A stretch of DNA of 64,000 nt, taken from NCBI GenBank assembly GCA_029204225.1, contig CM055101.1:58127005-58191004 (forward strand). The letters are read 5' to 3'. The DNA comes from Diphasiastrum complanatum (taxonomy: Eukaryota; Streptophyta; Lycopodiopsida; Lycopodiales; Lycopodiaceae). The stretch's first letter is position 1. Each line of letters starts with the position of its first letter. Positions 22,801 through 36,700 of this stretch are shown here, piece after piece. A program made the position numbers and the translations under genes. A model generated the notes under the pieces. That model was not told the origin of the DNA. It saw only the letters and a list, made by a program, of their open reading frames with translations, and did no database searches.

Positions 22801-25800
22801 TATGCTGAATAAAGATCATAAGGAGGGCCGTTTTGATAGTGGACCTCCGATGCATTTCCAACAGAGAATACTACACAATTTCAATCTACAGAGGGCGCAC
22901 TTCTTGGCCATACAGAGGCACACCTTCCACCATGGAGAAGGATGAGCTATCGAGAGAACATCCTTTGATAATTTGTTAATTTGCAATACATTCAAAGCAC
23001 CAGAGAGAGGGCCATTTTGCTGAAGGAGGTTGTTTTTACCTGTCCCTGCCAAGATCTCCATTGCTGCACCTACTTTCTGATCGTTGCATTTGCAGGCCAA
23101 CCCGCTCTAGAGAGGCCTCACGCATTGAGTAGGTGTTGCTGAAGGTGGTCTGGCCAACATACAGCAGTACATTGCCATGGATCCACGTAAGCGCGGAGGC
23201 AGTACCTCCCCTTGATCTCCACCCCGCCTTGTTGATTCCTCAACAAACCATAAACAACCGGTGCAGGTCATCGCCTCTGCATCGGTCATTTTAGCTACTC
23301 TCTCGGAAGAAAGACTTCGGGGCAGCAAAGCCGTCAATATTCGGGTACATGGCATTGTTGATACCCAAAATGCCATTGAAGAAGCAAAACAGTTTCTTGA
23401 AACCACATTAGACCACCATAGTGAAGGGCTTGATACGGCATGGCGGACAAAACGAGATAATTCTACCTTGATTATTCGTTTCACCTCGACTATCACCTAC
23501 AAAGATGCCCTACGTAAGAGAGCTAATCTGAAAGATACACGAATCTTCATGGATGATGATCTCACATACATCCAAGTGGAAGAAAGGCGTCAAGCCTTCC
23601 AGGAAGCCAAAGCATCAGGCCAGCGACTAATTTATCGGGATGGATAGGTACGTTACATTGACAGTGTACCCACAGGCTCCCGCCAATAGGGAGTTGGGGC
23701 CCTGGGCATGGGAGCATTCCGGGGCCCCGTCCACACCACCTGCGTATTGGTATTTGGAATTGCAATGGTATACACTCTTCATCTACTGCCGGCGACCCTC
23801 TGGATTTCATTACAGATAGGGATATTCTTTTCTTTATGGAGACACATGAGAGCAGATCCGAGGCCTACCTACATTCTCAAGCTATAGATGGGATTCAATA
23901 TACAAGGCAAAGCAAGATCCATGAGTGGTAGAGGTTCAGGTGGGGTCGCATGTTTATACAGAGAGTCACTACACTCAATTATAGAGTTTATCAGTCATGA
24001 CGAGTACGCACGTTATATATGGCTCCGTCTCGTCGGACGTGATATCGGATTGGCTAGACTCTCTCTTCATTGCTACTGAGTCCTCCTCTTACACAAAGGG
24101 CATTGCCTCTCCCTTCATTGATCTCTCCACAGATATTATCAGATTCTCAAATCGTGGCTCTATTCTTTTTACTGGTGATTTTAACGCCAGAACAGCTGCA
24201 CGACAGGTTAGAGTTCCATGATGCTGATGACCATCTACGCATACGGGCCATTGATTGTGATGATATGGGAGTTACCAGGATTTCAGTTGACGCACTCGGT
24301 CCTATCACTGGTTACGGTGAGTATCTGTTGCAACTAGGAGAAGCTCACGAGCTAGCCATTTATAATGGCCTCGCTTGTTGGCCTGATTCTGGTAGCTACA
24401 CATGCGACCCTCATAGTGGCGGGCATAGTGTTGTTGATTTACCTCATGGGGTCACCATCCCTCATTCCACTCATGTCACACTTTGAGGTCATTCCCACTA
24501 CTCTCTCTGATCACTCCTTTTTATCCTTCCATCTGGGTTTTGTCCCAACTCCACGATCCTCACCTCATTCCTCCATCGAACGTGCTCCTAGATACACCTT
24601 TGCTCACCCTTAGATCGAGACTTACCAGGAAGCCCTTGCCTCTTTACTCCATCACTTCTCGCACGATAGCACATTAGAGTCACAGGCTCGATTCCTTACC
24701 ACCTCACTTCATACAGCCGCCTCGGTTTCCTTTCCATCCACACCCCACCGTCATGCAATCATACCAGCTCGTCCTGCTCCGCCTCCGTGGTTTGATGATG
24801 AGTGTCGTTCACTACACCTCTGTGTTACATGTGCACGTACACATGATCCACTTATTCTCTCCACTGTTCATCGATCTCTCCATCATACACTCTGCAAACC
24901 TCGTTGCTTCCCTATTTAGTTCCTCTACTGGTGCCTTTTGGCTTGCATTTATCCCTTGTGCTCCACCCCCTCTTCTTGATGACCTACATGTCTGGTCCAC
25001 CTACGCTACCTCACTCTACACCATACCTACTGACAAGCCCATTTCCATCTCCTCCCGTCCTAGTGAATTCACCTTCTTCACCTCTGAAATGGTCACTGAG
25101 GCCATAAAGAGAATGAAGACCCACCGCACTAGAGACATAGAAGATCTTGAATCAGAACTTCTGGTCCATGTTGCAGATCTACTCTCACCCACTCTAGCCA
25201 CTCTGCTTAATCGTGTTGTCATCTCGGGCTTTCCCCACCCTTGGTGTACTAAAATCATCCATCCCATCCACAAAGATGGTGACCCCATGAATCCTGATAA
25301 CTACCGTACTATCATGATTGGCCATGTCATAGCGAAGCTTTATGGTACTATACTTCAGTCAACGATAAGCTTTGAGGCTGAGACCAGGAGACTACATGCA
25401 TTGGGCCAGGCTGGCTTTCTTGCTCACCACTCTACCACAGATCATGTCTTCCCTCTTCGAGCTATCATTGAGGAGGCCAGGCATAGGAGACAGAGGGTTT
25501 ATTGTTGCTTTGTTGACTTCAGGAAAGCCTTTGATTATGTTCCACGCTTTCTTCTCATCCAGCGACTACGTGATCTTGGCTTCTCTATTGACACAATTTT
25601 AGCCGTGATGGCACTTTATGAGCGAGTTCTTGGATGTTTTCTGGGTGACACTGGCCTCTCAGAGCATATAGGGAGCACCATCGGGGTGAAACAGGGTTGT
25701 TCCTTTTCAGAAAACCTACACTATTCGGACTATATATTGATGAGCTTCAGAGAGTCATTGAGCAGAGTTGTGGTACAGGTTGCCGACTTGGAGATATTCT

Positions 25801-26662
25801 GATTGCCATTCTCCTATAAGCAGATGATGTATGGTCTTCAACACATCCAGGGCTTTCATGCAGCGACAGGAGCTTTTTCTAGATGGACAGCTGTTGGAGA
25901 TTGTGTCATCCGACATCTATCTTCGGGTTCTTTTCATTGGTCCTATATTTGGTATGAGACATGCAGCTACAGCCAGACTTGGGAAGGGATTGAGATCGAG
26001 ATTGGACGTTTCCATGGTATCTCACGTGAGCTGTTTGAGGTGGAGTCAGAGGAGCTCTTTTTGGTCAGATGTCCAGTCTACTACGAGATCAGAGGGAGAT
26101 ACCATTGCCTTTTTAGAGAGACTCTTGTCACACTGCGGTCATATGATGACCCGAGATGTGTCACACTTATGATCAGAGAGATGTTTTTACTGCGACAGGA
26201 CCTACACTAGCCATTTGTTCACCTTGATGCACATCTCTAGATCACATCGTATTTCTCTCGTAGGATATCGCGGACAGACCCTAGATCGGATGATAGTGGC
26301 AACGACCGTGACTATTTACTACATAGTCATAACATTATCCCCATCACATCTTTCTTTCATAGCAGCAGTGCTTGATGACACGGAGTTATACCATTATCTT
26401 ATTGGCAACATTAGACTTTTTAGACATACTTTATGTTCCTAGTAATATACATTGGCATTTCATTTCTTTTATGTTACGGAGACATTTCATACACTCTCAC
26501 TGCACCACACACTTGACATGTACTTTTTTTTCATCTTATATGCTTATTGGCATGGAAAAGACATTAATAAAATCTTTCTTTCTTTCTTTCTCTCAATCCA
26601 AAATACATAACAAACCATACTGAACCATAGCCCACCATATCAAACCAATATCAGACCTTAAT

Positions 26663-26716
<54 letters not shown>

Positions 26717-28621
26717 GATCAATCCATATGAGATCACAACAAACCAAACTGAAAGCATAATGAACCATACTGATAAGACATATGTGGCAAAATAAAAACC
26801 GTTTGGTAGGCCTCTCTCTCTCTCTGTTGTATCGTTGTAGCATCTGTGCATTTGATGCGAAAGAAACTTGCAAAATGAAAATGATAGAAGTTCAAGATTT
26901 TTACGTTTGCCAAGCTACTTGGATGCGGCTCAACTCTCGTGTGATGGTCTCCTCCTCCTGGCGTAGGAGACGCGTGCGTATCAACTCTCTCCTAGGAGGT
27001 GCCCATGAGGAATCAGCTGTTGCCGCCTAACGCATCATCTCTTTGAAGAGATGGGTGTCAGCAATAGCAAATGGAATGGCAGCCTCGTAAAAAATTGGGC
27101 CACCGCTCTGGTGGTAACCTTGTGCTGGCGCCTCTATCCAATGTAGTCTGCTGTGCTCATGCTCTACCACCCTCTATCCAATGTAATCTGTTGTGCCCTT
27201 AGCCTAACATGTCTCTGTTGTGAGTGTGCTGGTGGCCGGGGTCTAACATGCTCTATGGTGGTATGCAATGGGGCATCGGGGGTTGCATCTGATGATGGCA
27301 TGGCATGTAATGTGCCTCTCTCCCCACCCGTGCTAGGACCTACATTTGGGGGTGTGACACTAACAATTGATGATGCTGATGGTTGTGAGGGCTCTGATGG
27401 AGTGTAGAAGGCCCAAGTGCCCCTACACGTGTGGCAGGAACTAAGTGACTATCATGGGTAGGTGCCTCTGTGGCTAGGCCCTGCACCTGTATCCCCTCTA
27501 TGGCTAGGCCTTGCACCTGTATCGCCTGCATGGCTAGGCCCTCTAAGCTCTATCTTCGCTGTTGTGGATCTGGCCTGGTCAATCGTAACAAATGGGCCCT
27601 GCCCTGGTGAGTGACCCAGTGAACTCAAAACCGCAATGAAAGCATCTCCATCTGTGGGCACCTGAACGATGGGATGTAGCCACGTCCCCCTATATAAGGT
27701 CAACCTCTGCCCACATGCCCCTATCAACAATTGACATGGTGTCAATGTGACCTACCAGCTACAATTGCTCAAAGCCTGCAAAACATACACAACCCATGCA
27801 AATATTCAGTAAGTTGCACAATGGATACCGCTCATTTCACAAATCAGGGCTAAATTGATGCGAAAAAGCGAGCATGACACCGTAAACCCTAAAACTGTGC
27901 CGTATGGGCCAGAAGAAAATGTTCCAAACATTTTTGTAGACTTTGAAAAACATAGTCTAGCATCTTACGGCACATCGATAAGATGAATACAACTCATTTC
28001 ATAGATTAGGGCTAAAAATGACACCAAAAAGTGAGCATGACATTTAGAAATTGACGTATGTGCCGTGAAGGTGAAAACCAACATTCCTGGCATTCTTGTA
28101 GGCATTTAGAAATATAGTGCAACATCTAACGACACTTCAATCTGACACCTATAGCCTAGTTCACAAGGGGGGGCCAAAAAAACACCAAAAGAGGGCACCA
28201 CTCTCATAACTTCATCTACGGGCCGTAATGGCCTAAACCGACATTCTAGGCATTCTTGGAGGCATGAGGAAACATAGTGTAACACTTTACTTTGCTTCAA
28301 TCTAACACCTACATCTAATTCTATACAATTTTCAAAATTGACATGTGTAGGCAAGAAAAACCTGGAATCTCAGATTTCTTGCTCCACACTCGTTCCCCGT
28401 GCCTGGCGTTGGGTCCATTGCATCCCCCTCGGCAAATAGATACTCGTAGCGCGTTGGATCGTCGCAATCGGATGTGTATAAAAAATTTGCCACAAATTTT
28501 CTCCTACAAACGCGAGCAAATGCAAAATGTCTTTAGAATTTTATTCCAAATTTTTTTTGCGTTCCAGACAGCGGAACATTACCCCCTTGGGAACTCGTGC
28601 CGGATGCGACAATGATATATC

Positions 28622-28673
<52 letters not shown>

Positions 28674-30751
28674 GAGAGAGAGAGAGAAACACAAGTACCT
28701 TGTTACAAGATGATGACTGATTGGTTACCAACTAGTCCACTCCTTGGTGCATGGGTAGGTATCTTTGTTCTTATTGGAAATCGTAGCATTGATTGATATC
28801 AAGAATTTTGGGCAGAAGTTTTAGAGGATTGAGTGCATATCAAACTGTTGATGCCTTTTTGAACCTTCTACTTGTGTCATTGGACCTTCTCAAAGAAAAC
28901 TTCTCTTGTAGACGTGTACCTCAAACTTGTGAGATTGTGTTGTATTATTGGTCACAGGGTCATTTACACTCCATTTTACTATTAGTGTATCTAGGTATCG
29001 TGGTCCTTAATGTAGTTCGACCCAATAGTTCATAAATTATGGAGCTTGATCTTTGATGCTTATTAGATTAGGTCGATGGAGGAGCCATTTACCTTATAAG
29101 CATGATTTCTACCTCAACAATTCTAGGAAAGTTATAAAAAGCCTCCCACTTGAGGCTTGAGTTATTAACACAAATCATAGGTTTGGCATTACATAAGAAC
29201 AGTAGATTATAAATAATGATCTCCAACTAAGAATGCAGAATGAATATCAAACATAGTCAGAATTTTGCTACCTTCTATTTTTACTCTATTGAAAGTCGGG
29301 CTAGGTCCTGCTATGGACATATAGTATGAGTACTTGCAAGTCTCGCAACTATTTTTACATGCTTATTTTACTAAGAGCCCCCTGTTGTTATAGATAAGAC
29401 TAATTGGCCGCCTTAAGTGGGAACCTTCTAAATCATTGCTAAATCAGTGTAAATAAGGTTGATGATTTATCAATCTGTAGTTTATGAGTTTGATGTCCTG
29501 AGCTCTTTGTAGGGGGGCTTTATTTGTGTGTGGATATCTTTGTTGAAGATCCCCCTGAGCTATCAGCGGCCATGATATCCATCAAATTTCTTTGTTGGAG
29601 AATGCCTGTGAATGCTATTTGCTACTTTGTGAACTTCCATTGATGCCATATCTGTGAAAGCACTTGGTATCAAAGCACTTTCTTGCCATCTAGCACCGCA
29701 CTAAGCTCCCTTTTCTATTCGTTCATTAATCACCATACACTCTACTTTGTTGTCCATTGTCCCCCATACTCACCGTTTTATCCCCTATCGCCCACTTTCC
29801 AACCTTTTCTGCCGTTTTCAGCCTTGCTGGCTGTTTCCAGCCTTTGCCCACTATATCATGTTTTTTCTCATTCTTTTATAAGTCTTTCTATTGACTGAGC
29901 CTTTGATATTCACGGCAATGCATTTTTGAAGCCTACCACAATTGGTCAAGGAAACTTATGCTCCAAGTCGACTTGTTGATGTTTCTTTGTCTGTGGGTCG
30001 ATGCTGATATGTGACCAAATTGTATGGTTTAGTTGTGGTCCAGATCCATATTTGGTTTTTTTTTTCTCAATACTTCTAAGATATGAATAACATTATTCAA
30101 ATAAGGAATGATGATTAATTAATTGGAGAATCCAGCTTTGCTTGGTCATTGCTCAATGTCCCAGACAATTATTGCACACTGCCTGTTGATGATAAAAGAT
30201 TCTCTTCTGTTCATGTGCATGTACGTTCTTTCACCTATCTAGAGATTAATGCAGAATATTGGATTTTTTCCTTTTTTTGATGAGATCACCTTTGAGCTTA
30301 ACGTATATATGCTTTTTGTTGTCTACATATTTTTTTGGTATGAGTCTAAACTTTCTTGTTGCATACATCAAATTTCAATATACAAGTTGGTGTTAACTAT
30401 GCATCAACCGCACTTTTTGGTTTATTTTGCAGGTTTGATTATACCGTTAACCAAAATAGGGCACAATGTTTTTATGCAGCAATCCGAACATATTACCCTT
30501 CACTTCCTGACAACTGTTTGGCTCCCGATTATGCTGGCATTCGCCCCAAACTATCTGGACCTGGTGAGAAGCCTGCAGATTTTATGATACAGGTTTGTTC
30601 AGCTCCTTTCTTCAAGTCATAGAACCCACGGACCGTGGAAGGAACCGTACCACGGTTCCTTGAACCGTGGTACGGTTCATGTAAAAAAATAAATAATTAA
30701 TTAATTAATTAATTTTCCTAAATTTCCCCCCAAAACCCCTCAAAGCTAGTT

Positions 30752-30797
<46 letters not shown>

Positions 30798-33700
30798 CCT
30801 CTCTCTTATCAATTTGGGAGATTAAATCATTTGAAGTAAATAATCTAAGTAGGGAGAATCTGCTTTTTCTGAAAAAAAATTGGCATTTTTTTAGCATTTT
30901 TTTGGGCTATTTTTGGGGGCTGGGACAAAAAACAAATTAATTAATTAATTATTCAGTGCGGTTCACCACAGTTCTGGGCAAAAAATTTAAAGAACCGTAC
31001 GGTTCACTGTACGGTTCTCAGAACCGTGGTGAACCGTTAACGGTTCATTGATTCTATGCTTCAAGTAAAAGCTACAGGAAGTAACTTATCATCTATTACA
31101 CAAACTAGCAAAAGAAATATGCATGACAAAAAATGTTCCATGAGTTATTTTTATGGCAGCTAGCTTTACAGCATCATTGAATGGCCCTTTTTTTTCACTG
31201 ATGCCAATTTGGTTACTTTACAAACATCCGCTAAGAATTTGTAGCGACCTTTTCAAGTTAGTGTAGATCAAAATCAGCTTTTTTCCTTAGGTGACTCAGT
31301 AAAATCAGCTGACAACAAAACAAAAAACTTCTATACCAGAACAATGCAGGATACAGCTGTTTTTTGTGAAAAATGCAAAATACAGCTTGATTAGGGCCCA
31401 AAATCATGTACACAGAGTAAATCCACGTGTGGAATTTGTTCCCACATCCGAAGGATAGGCTTAGTTTGACTTGTACATATTCTCAAAGGCCAATAAGGCA
31501 AACAATCAAGTTTTCCAAGTTAGAATCAATTTTCCTCAATTCTAGATTTTTTTGTGTTGGTGCAATTTGATTGGATGGCCATGGATTTGAATTTTGGAGG
31601 GGTCAAAGGACAAATCATAGGATTGTCTCACATGTGTGAAACAGGTCAGATCAGCGCAAGCTCCATGCTCCATCTATCTTATTCTTTTTGGAGCTCATTA
31701 TGTATATACAATTTTGAGTAAAGTTGAGGATTTTTTTATCATGCTTGTCTAGATTTCTCTTTTCATGCAATTTGTTGTGTCCACTGCATTTATGATCACT
31801 TGTACTTTTCTCTTTGGTTTGTGTCCGTACAACAGGCTGTACTTCACACATGTGATGCCTATTTGATCAATATACACTTAGGTCTTGATTGTTCTTGCTT
31901 GTTATCAAAATTGTGTCATTACTAGGTTGCATGTGATGATGGAGATGATAATAGCAATGCATCCAATCCCTCTTGTTGATTGATTAGATCCATTTCAGTT
32001 CCTAATTATTTCACATGGTATCAAAGGCTTGTTCAGAGGGTATTTGATCCAAAGTAGAGTCTAAAATCAACATATTTTGTTATCAAAAAATTAGTTTTGG
32101 AGTGGTGAGTTTCTAACAAGTGGTAGCATTGGAAATTTGGGATCAATCATTTTTTTTGAGCCTTAGGTGTCTTCCTCACACGTGTGGAAGTGTGCAGGAC
32201 TAGAGAGGCCATTTGATTGAGTTATTCCCAAATCAACAATGAGATTTTGGTGATTTTTCTTGTTCTAGGTGTGGACAAAGCTACAAGGATTTCAAATCTA
32301 TTGGTAAATTTGTGTTTGGATCATCAAATCCATTGTTGATCTCATTCAGGTGTCAAAAAAGTGTCTTTCCAAGCCTGGTCTGAGATCATAGCTTTTTGAA
32401 AAAGGTAGATATTTTGAGTGCTTGTAGGAGTAAAAAATCCTCATTTTTATGTACAATTTACTGTATGAAGCTCAAATTGATTCTAGTTAATCTTTCTTTG
32501 TGAGAGGGTGAGGGTCAAAATTGAGATCCAACTAAAGTGTTTAAAATAGGAAGGAATCCAATTTTGAGTTTACAACTTGAGTGAGATCTTTGTAAATCTC
32601 TAGGTGTCAATTTCTTCCAATTCCTTGTGAGGTAGAGTGTCTAGTTTGGTGAGCTTGTTCAAGAGGGACAAAGATCTTTGTAGATCTTCCAATTTGTGAA
32701 AAAAGGACACAAATTAGATTGCAAAGCAGTGCAAGTTCAGAGAGGAAGTTCAGAGAGGAACAAAAGCTTTGGAGCCTTTTAGTACTTTGTTTATAAGGAG
32801 CATTACCATGACTTGCATCTGGAATTTGTACAGGGCCCCATGTGTGTTGGAACCTTTCACCTTTTTCTATTATCTTAGGTGTCTGTCTTTGAAACTTGTT
32901 TGAATGGCCTTGCACTACACTCAAAGAACTGAGGTGAGGGTCAACAATTCCTTCATGTGTGAATTGGACAGAAGTGGGAGAGGGTCCTGCTGGGCAACAA
33001 CTTAACGGCTGGATCAGGGGCACTTTTCGCTATTCATGATTCAAAATTTTGTCATTACTAACTTGCATCTAATGATGGAAATGATGATAGCAATGCATCC
33101 AATCTCTCTTGTGGATTGATTAGATCCATTCTAGGTCTTAAATGTCTTTTATTTCACAAATTTTTCCCTCTCAAGGACATGTTTGTTTTCTTATAATAAA
33201 GTCATTTCATTTTTCTAAAAGGCTCTAGCATGAGTGAGTTTGTAGGATTGAACCTCATCTAAATTTATGGACACTCAGCTTCCCTTCTAGTACACTGCTT
33301 TATATTATTCTAATTGCTAGTATCTATAGTTCAGAGCTAGCCAACTCATGAAGATTCACGTCTCCTGTTGAGATTTATATATTATGCTTTGGATTCAATT
33401 CTACCTAGTGATGGATTGGAAACTAAACTCAACTATGAATATCTCACATCATTTTATGTTTCTTTGTAATCGTTTAGTCAGAACATTGTAAATGCATTTT
33501 TATGGCTGATGGTACGTTTTTTGGGTTAGTGCCAATTAAACTATTACATCTTTCAGGGACCCTTTTTTCTCATGGGTCGGATGACCACTTGCATGCGGTA
33601 TTAGTATGTGTGTTATATTCATGGTTAGGTGTGAGTGTACATGCGGTATGCTGTTGCATGAGTCCTGACTATTATGGGATAAGGGTTTCCTACATGCAGT

Positions 33701-36700
33701 AGGCATGCATGGGAGGTTAGCATGATCTGATAGATGGCTTCCATGTGGATTCCGTCCATGGGCAGGTAGGGTGGGCTCTAAACTTTGTATATACTCTCAC
33801 TAGTGTCTATGTGAATCATTGAGAGTTTTGCGGCCATTATGCTGTCAGACTAGGAAGCACTTCTATCAATCGGTTTTGCCTATCTCTCTATTGCTCGGGG
33901 GTTGGGTTTATTTTGATCCAGGTTGAGTTGGGATGGTTTAGTCTACTGCACGATATCTCCTATTCGTCGGATTCTCCAGTCTAGGTTTGATCCGGTGGAT
34001 GTTTTATTGGTATCGTTGAATTTAACTATTTGTGCAATACAAAAAAATTGCAAATATTTCCTATTCAACCTTAGAGTTCTTCAATTGGGTCCCTCTTTCC
34101 AAATTTTTTGGTTCGTAAATGAATTTAGGAGCTAAATGGTCCTTTTGATAAGCCAAATCTCAAAATCAAATTTCTAAAGAAGCTCTATCCATCGGGCCTT
34201 ACGTGGCTTATCATTACAAATTGGTTTCTTGTTTCCTTATTTTGGTCTATGACGGTATCAAAATCAGCAAAAAGATATATTTTTCTCACTTCAATTTCAA
34301 TTTATGGAATTTGACGAGCTCTTTGGCCAAGAAATTGTGAATTCTTGGGCATAAATCACTAATTCATAGTTTCACATATAGCAATGATCGAAAGATTCAT
34401 TTTTCATCCGGTCCTTACGAGTTTGAAGTAGGTTCATACGAGTACTGCATATTTTTAGCTAGTTTCCTTGGGGTAATGTACGTAAATGGATGGCAAAACA
34501 AATTTTATAAATTTTTTTTGTTTTTTATGAATTTACTTGCATGCATTAGTCACTATCGACAAACTGTATGATTCAGCAAAAAGCAACCAAAAAAATGCAA
34601 GTACCATACCCATTACCAATTTCAAATAAATTCCAACTCAGTTAGAAAAAGCAAAGCCCAGTACTTGTGCAAATGTCATTTGCAACGTCGAAGAAAATTA
34701 AAAAAAATTATTTAAAAGCCCCCCCCCTTGTCCATATTAGAAATTAAATGTTTTTTTAAAACTAATATGGAACCCGACCTTCCCCCCCTGTTCTTCCCCA
34801 TGTTGCTTATCTCGGGCCAATAAAACGTCCACCAGATCAAACCTAGACTGGAGAATCCAAAGAATAGGAGATACCGTGCAGTAAACCAAACCATCCCAAC
34901 CAAACCTGGATTAAAATAGACCCAGCCCTCGAGCAACAGGGAGATAGGCAAAACTGATTGACAGAAGTGCTTCCTAGTCTGACAACATAACGTCTGCAAG
35001 ACTCTCAATGATTCTCATAGACATTGGTGAGGGTATATATAGTGTAGAACCCACCCTACCCCTATCCCATAATAGTCAGGACTCATGCAAAAGCATACTG
35101 CATGTACACTCACACCTAACCATGAATGTAACACATGCCAATACCGCATGCAAGTGGTCACCTAACCCCATGGTCCTATTCGACTATTATCCGGGTTAGG
35201 TCCAATCCCCATGTCTAAGGCACCCCCTAACAGTCCAAACGGGCCATGACATTGTTCCCCCTTATTTTAGTTCGGTCCTCAGAACATAAAGTCAGGAAAG
35301 CTCCTCTTTAGATTACCTTCTAGTTTCCAAGAATCCTCATCATCAAAATGTCCTTTCCAAATTCCAATGAACCAGATGCTCAATAACCTCTCGATTTTGC
35401 AATCGTTTGGTTCTCGTCTCAAGTACCCTTTTGGATTCTAAAGGAATTTTTTTAGATAAATCTTCAAACAAATCTAGACCTTTACCAGAACCAAGGTGAT
35501 CCCCTTCATGTAAACTCATCTTCAGAAGACTAACATGGACTACGGGATGAGCCTTGATGTTTTCTGGTAAATCTAATTGGTAAGCTAAAAGGTCAAATCT
35601 TTTTCAAGATTTTATATGGTCCCCTATAATGAGTAGACAACTTGTAATGCTTTCTAGTACGCAAAAAGAATCCTTTGGAAGATCATGGGCACTCTGCACA
35701 TTTTCTCACTAGTGTCTATGTGAATCATAGGATGGATTTTGTGGATAGTAATGGTAGAAAAGTATTCATTTTTGGAGATGATTCTTGTACTCATGGTTGC
35801 AACCAAACGTTTGAAACGTCCAAACGTGAACGTTTGAAACGCGTTGGAAAAATCATCCAAACGATTGAAACGTTTTTACCCACTTTTGCCCAAGCAGCCT
35901 ATCTTGATTGTCCAAGCAGCCTATCCAATTTGGGGTGCCCTAGACTCTTCAATAATGCTGCAAAATTTCAGAAGGAATGGTTGAGTAACAATCAGCCAAC
36001 AAAACTTGCAAAAAAAAGGACCAAGAAGTCCTTGATTTGAAGCTGCCATTAGCTTCAGAATGGGCCAAAACCCTTACCTGCAAATTTTTGCAGCAGTTGG
36101 AGCTCTAACGATGGCTGAAGATCATGTAGAGGCCTCTCCAAAATGCGCTGCAGCCGCTGCCTTCTTGAAAACTCCTCTTCATCCGATGTCTGATGAAGAT
36201 TTGGTGGGAACCCAAAAAAAGTGATCACGCCCCCCCAAAAGAAAGTGGCCACGCCCCCCAAAAGAAAAAAATTTTGCCTTTCTTTTTTTTTTTGGGGGGG
36301 GGGGGGGGGTGCATGGCCACATTTTCTTCAAAAAAAATTTGAAAAAGAAAAGTTTGAAAATTGGCCGTTTCAAATGCGTTTCAAACGGCCGCGTTTCCAT
36401 ACGCGTTTGGAACGTCTTCCAAATGCGTTTGGTTGCAACCATGCTTGTACTCAATTTCCAATAATTTCATCCGCGGAATTAATAAAGGATTCTCACAATT
36501 TTGATTGTTATCATCTTGTTTTGAAATCTAGTTTAAGTTGTGTTGTTATTGAATCTTTTGATGTGATTGATGGTGAATGTTTAAGTATTGAAACAGATTC
36601 ATTATAGGTAACGAGTTTCAATGTTTTAACCCGAGTTGTAGTGGATCGTGATCCGCTGCAAAAATATTCGGGATCGCGTGATCCGGAACGCTAGCGATCC

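Larger units (their letters stand above)
23101..26600 (+). mobile_element. Non-LTR retrotransposon (LINE) with endonuclease and reverse transcriptase
   Basis: The order is an ORF1-like segment, apurinic-type endonuclease, reverse transcriptase, and a 3' end near AATAAAATC plus a TTTC run (26569-26592). No LTRs are seen. Many frameshifts and stops make it inactive. The coding style ([23 protein letters not shown]) differs from common plant L1 elements. Boundaries are approximate. Confidence 0.85.

Noticed and set aside
36294-36310. G-run as a possible G-quadruplex regulator
   Set aside because: A single homopolymer inside a MITE; there is no four-run pattern.
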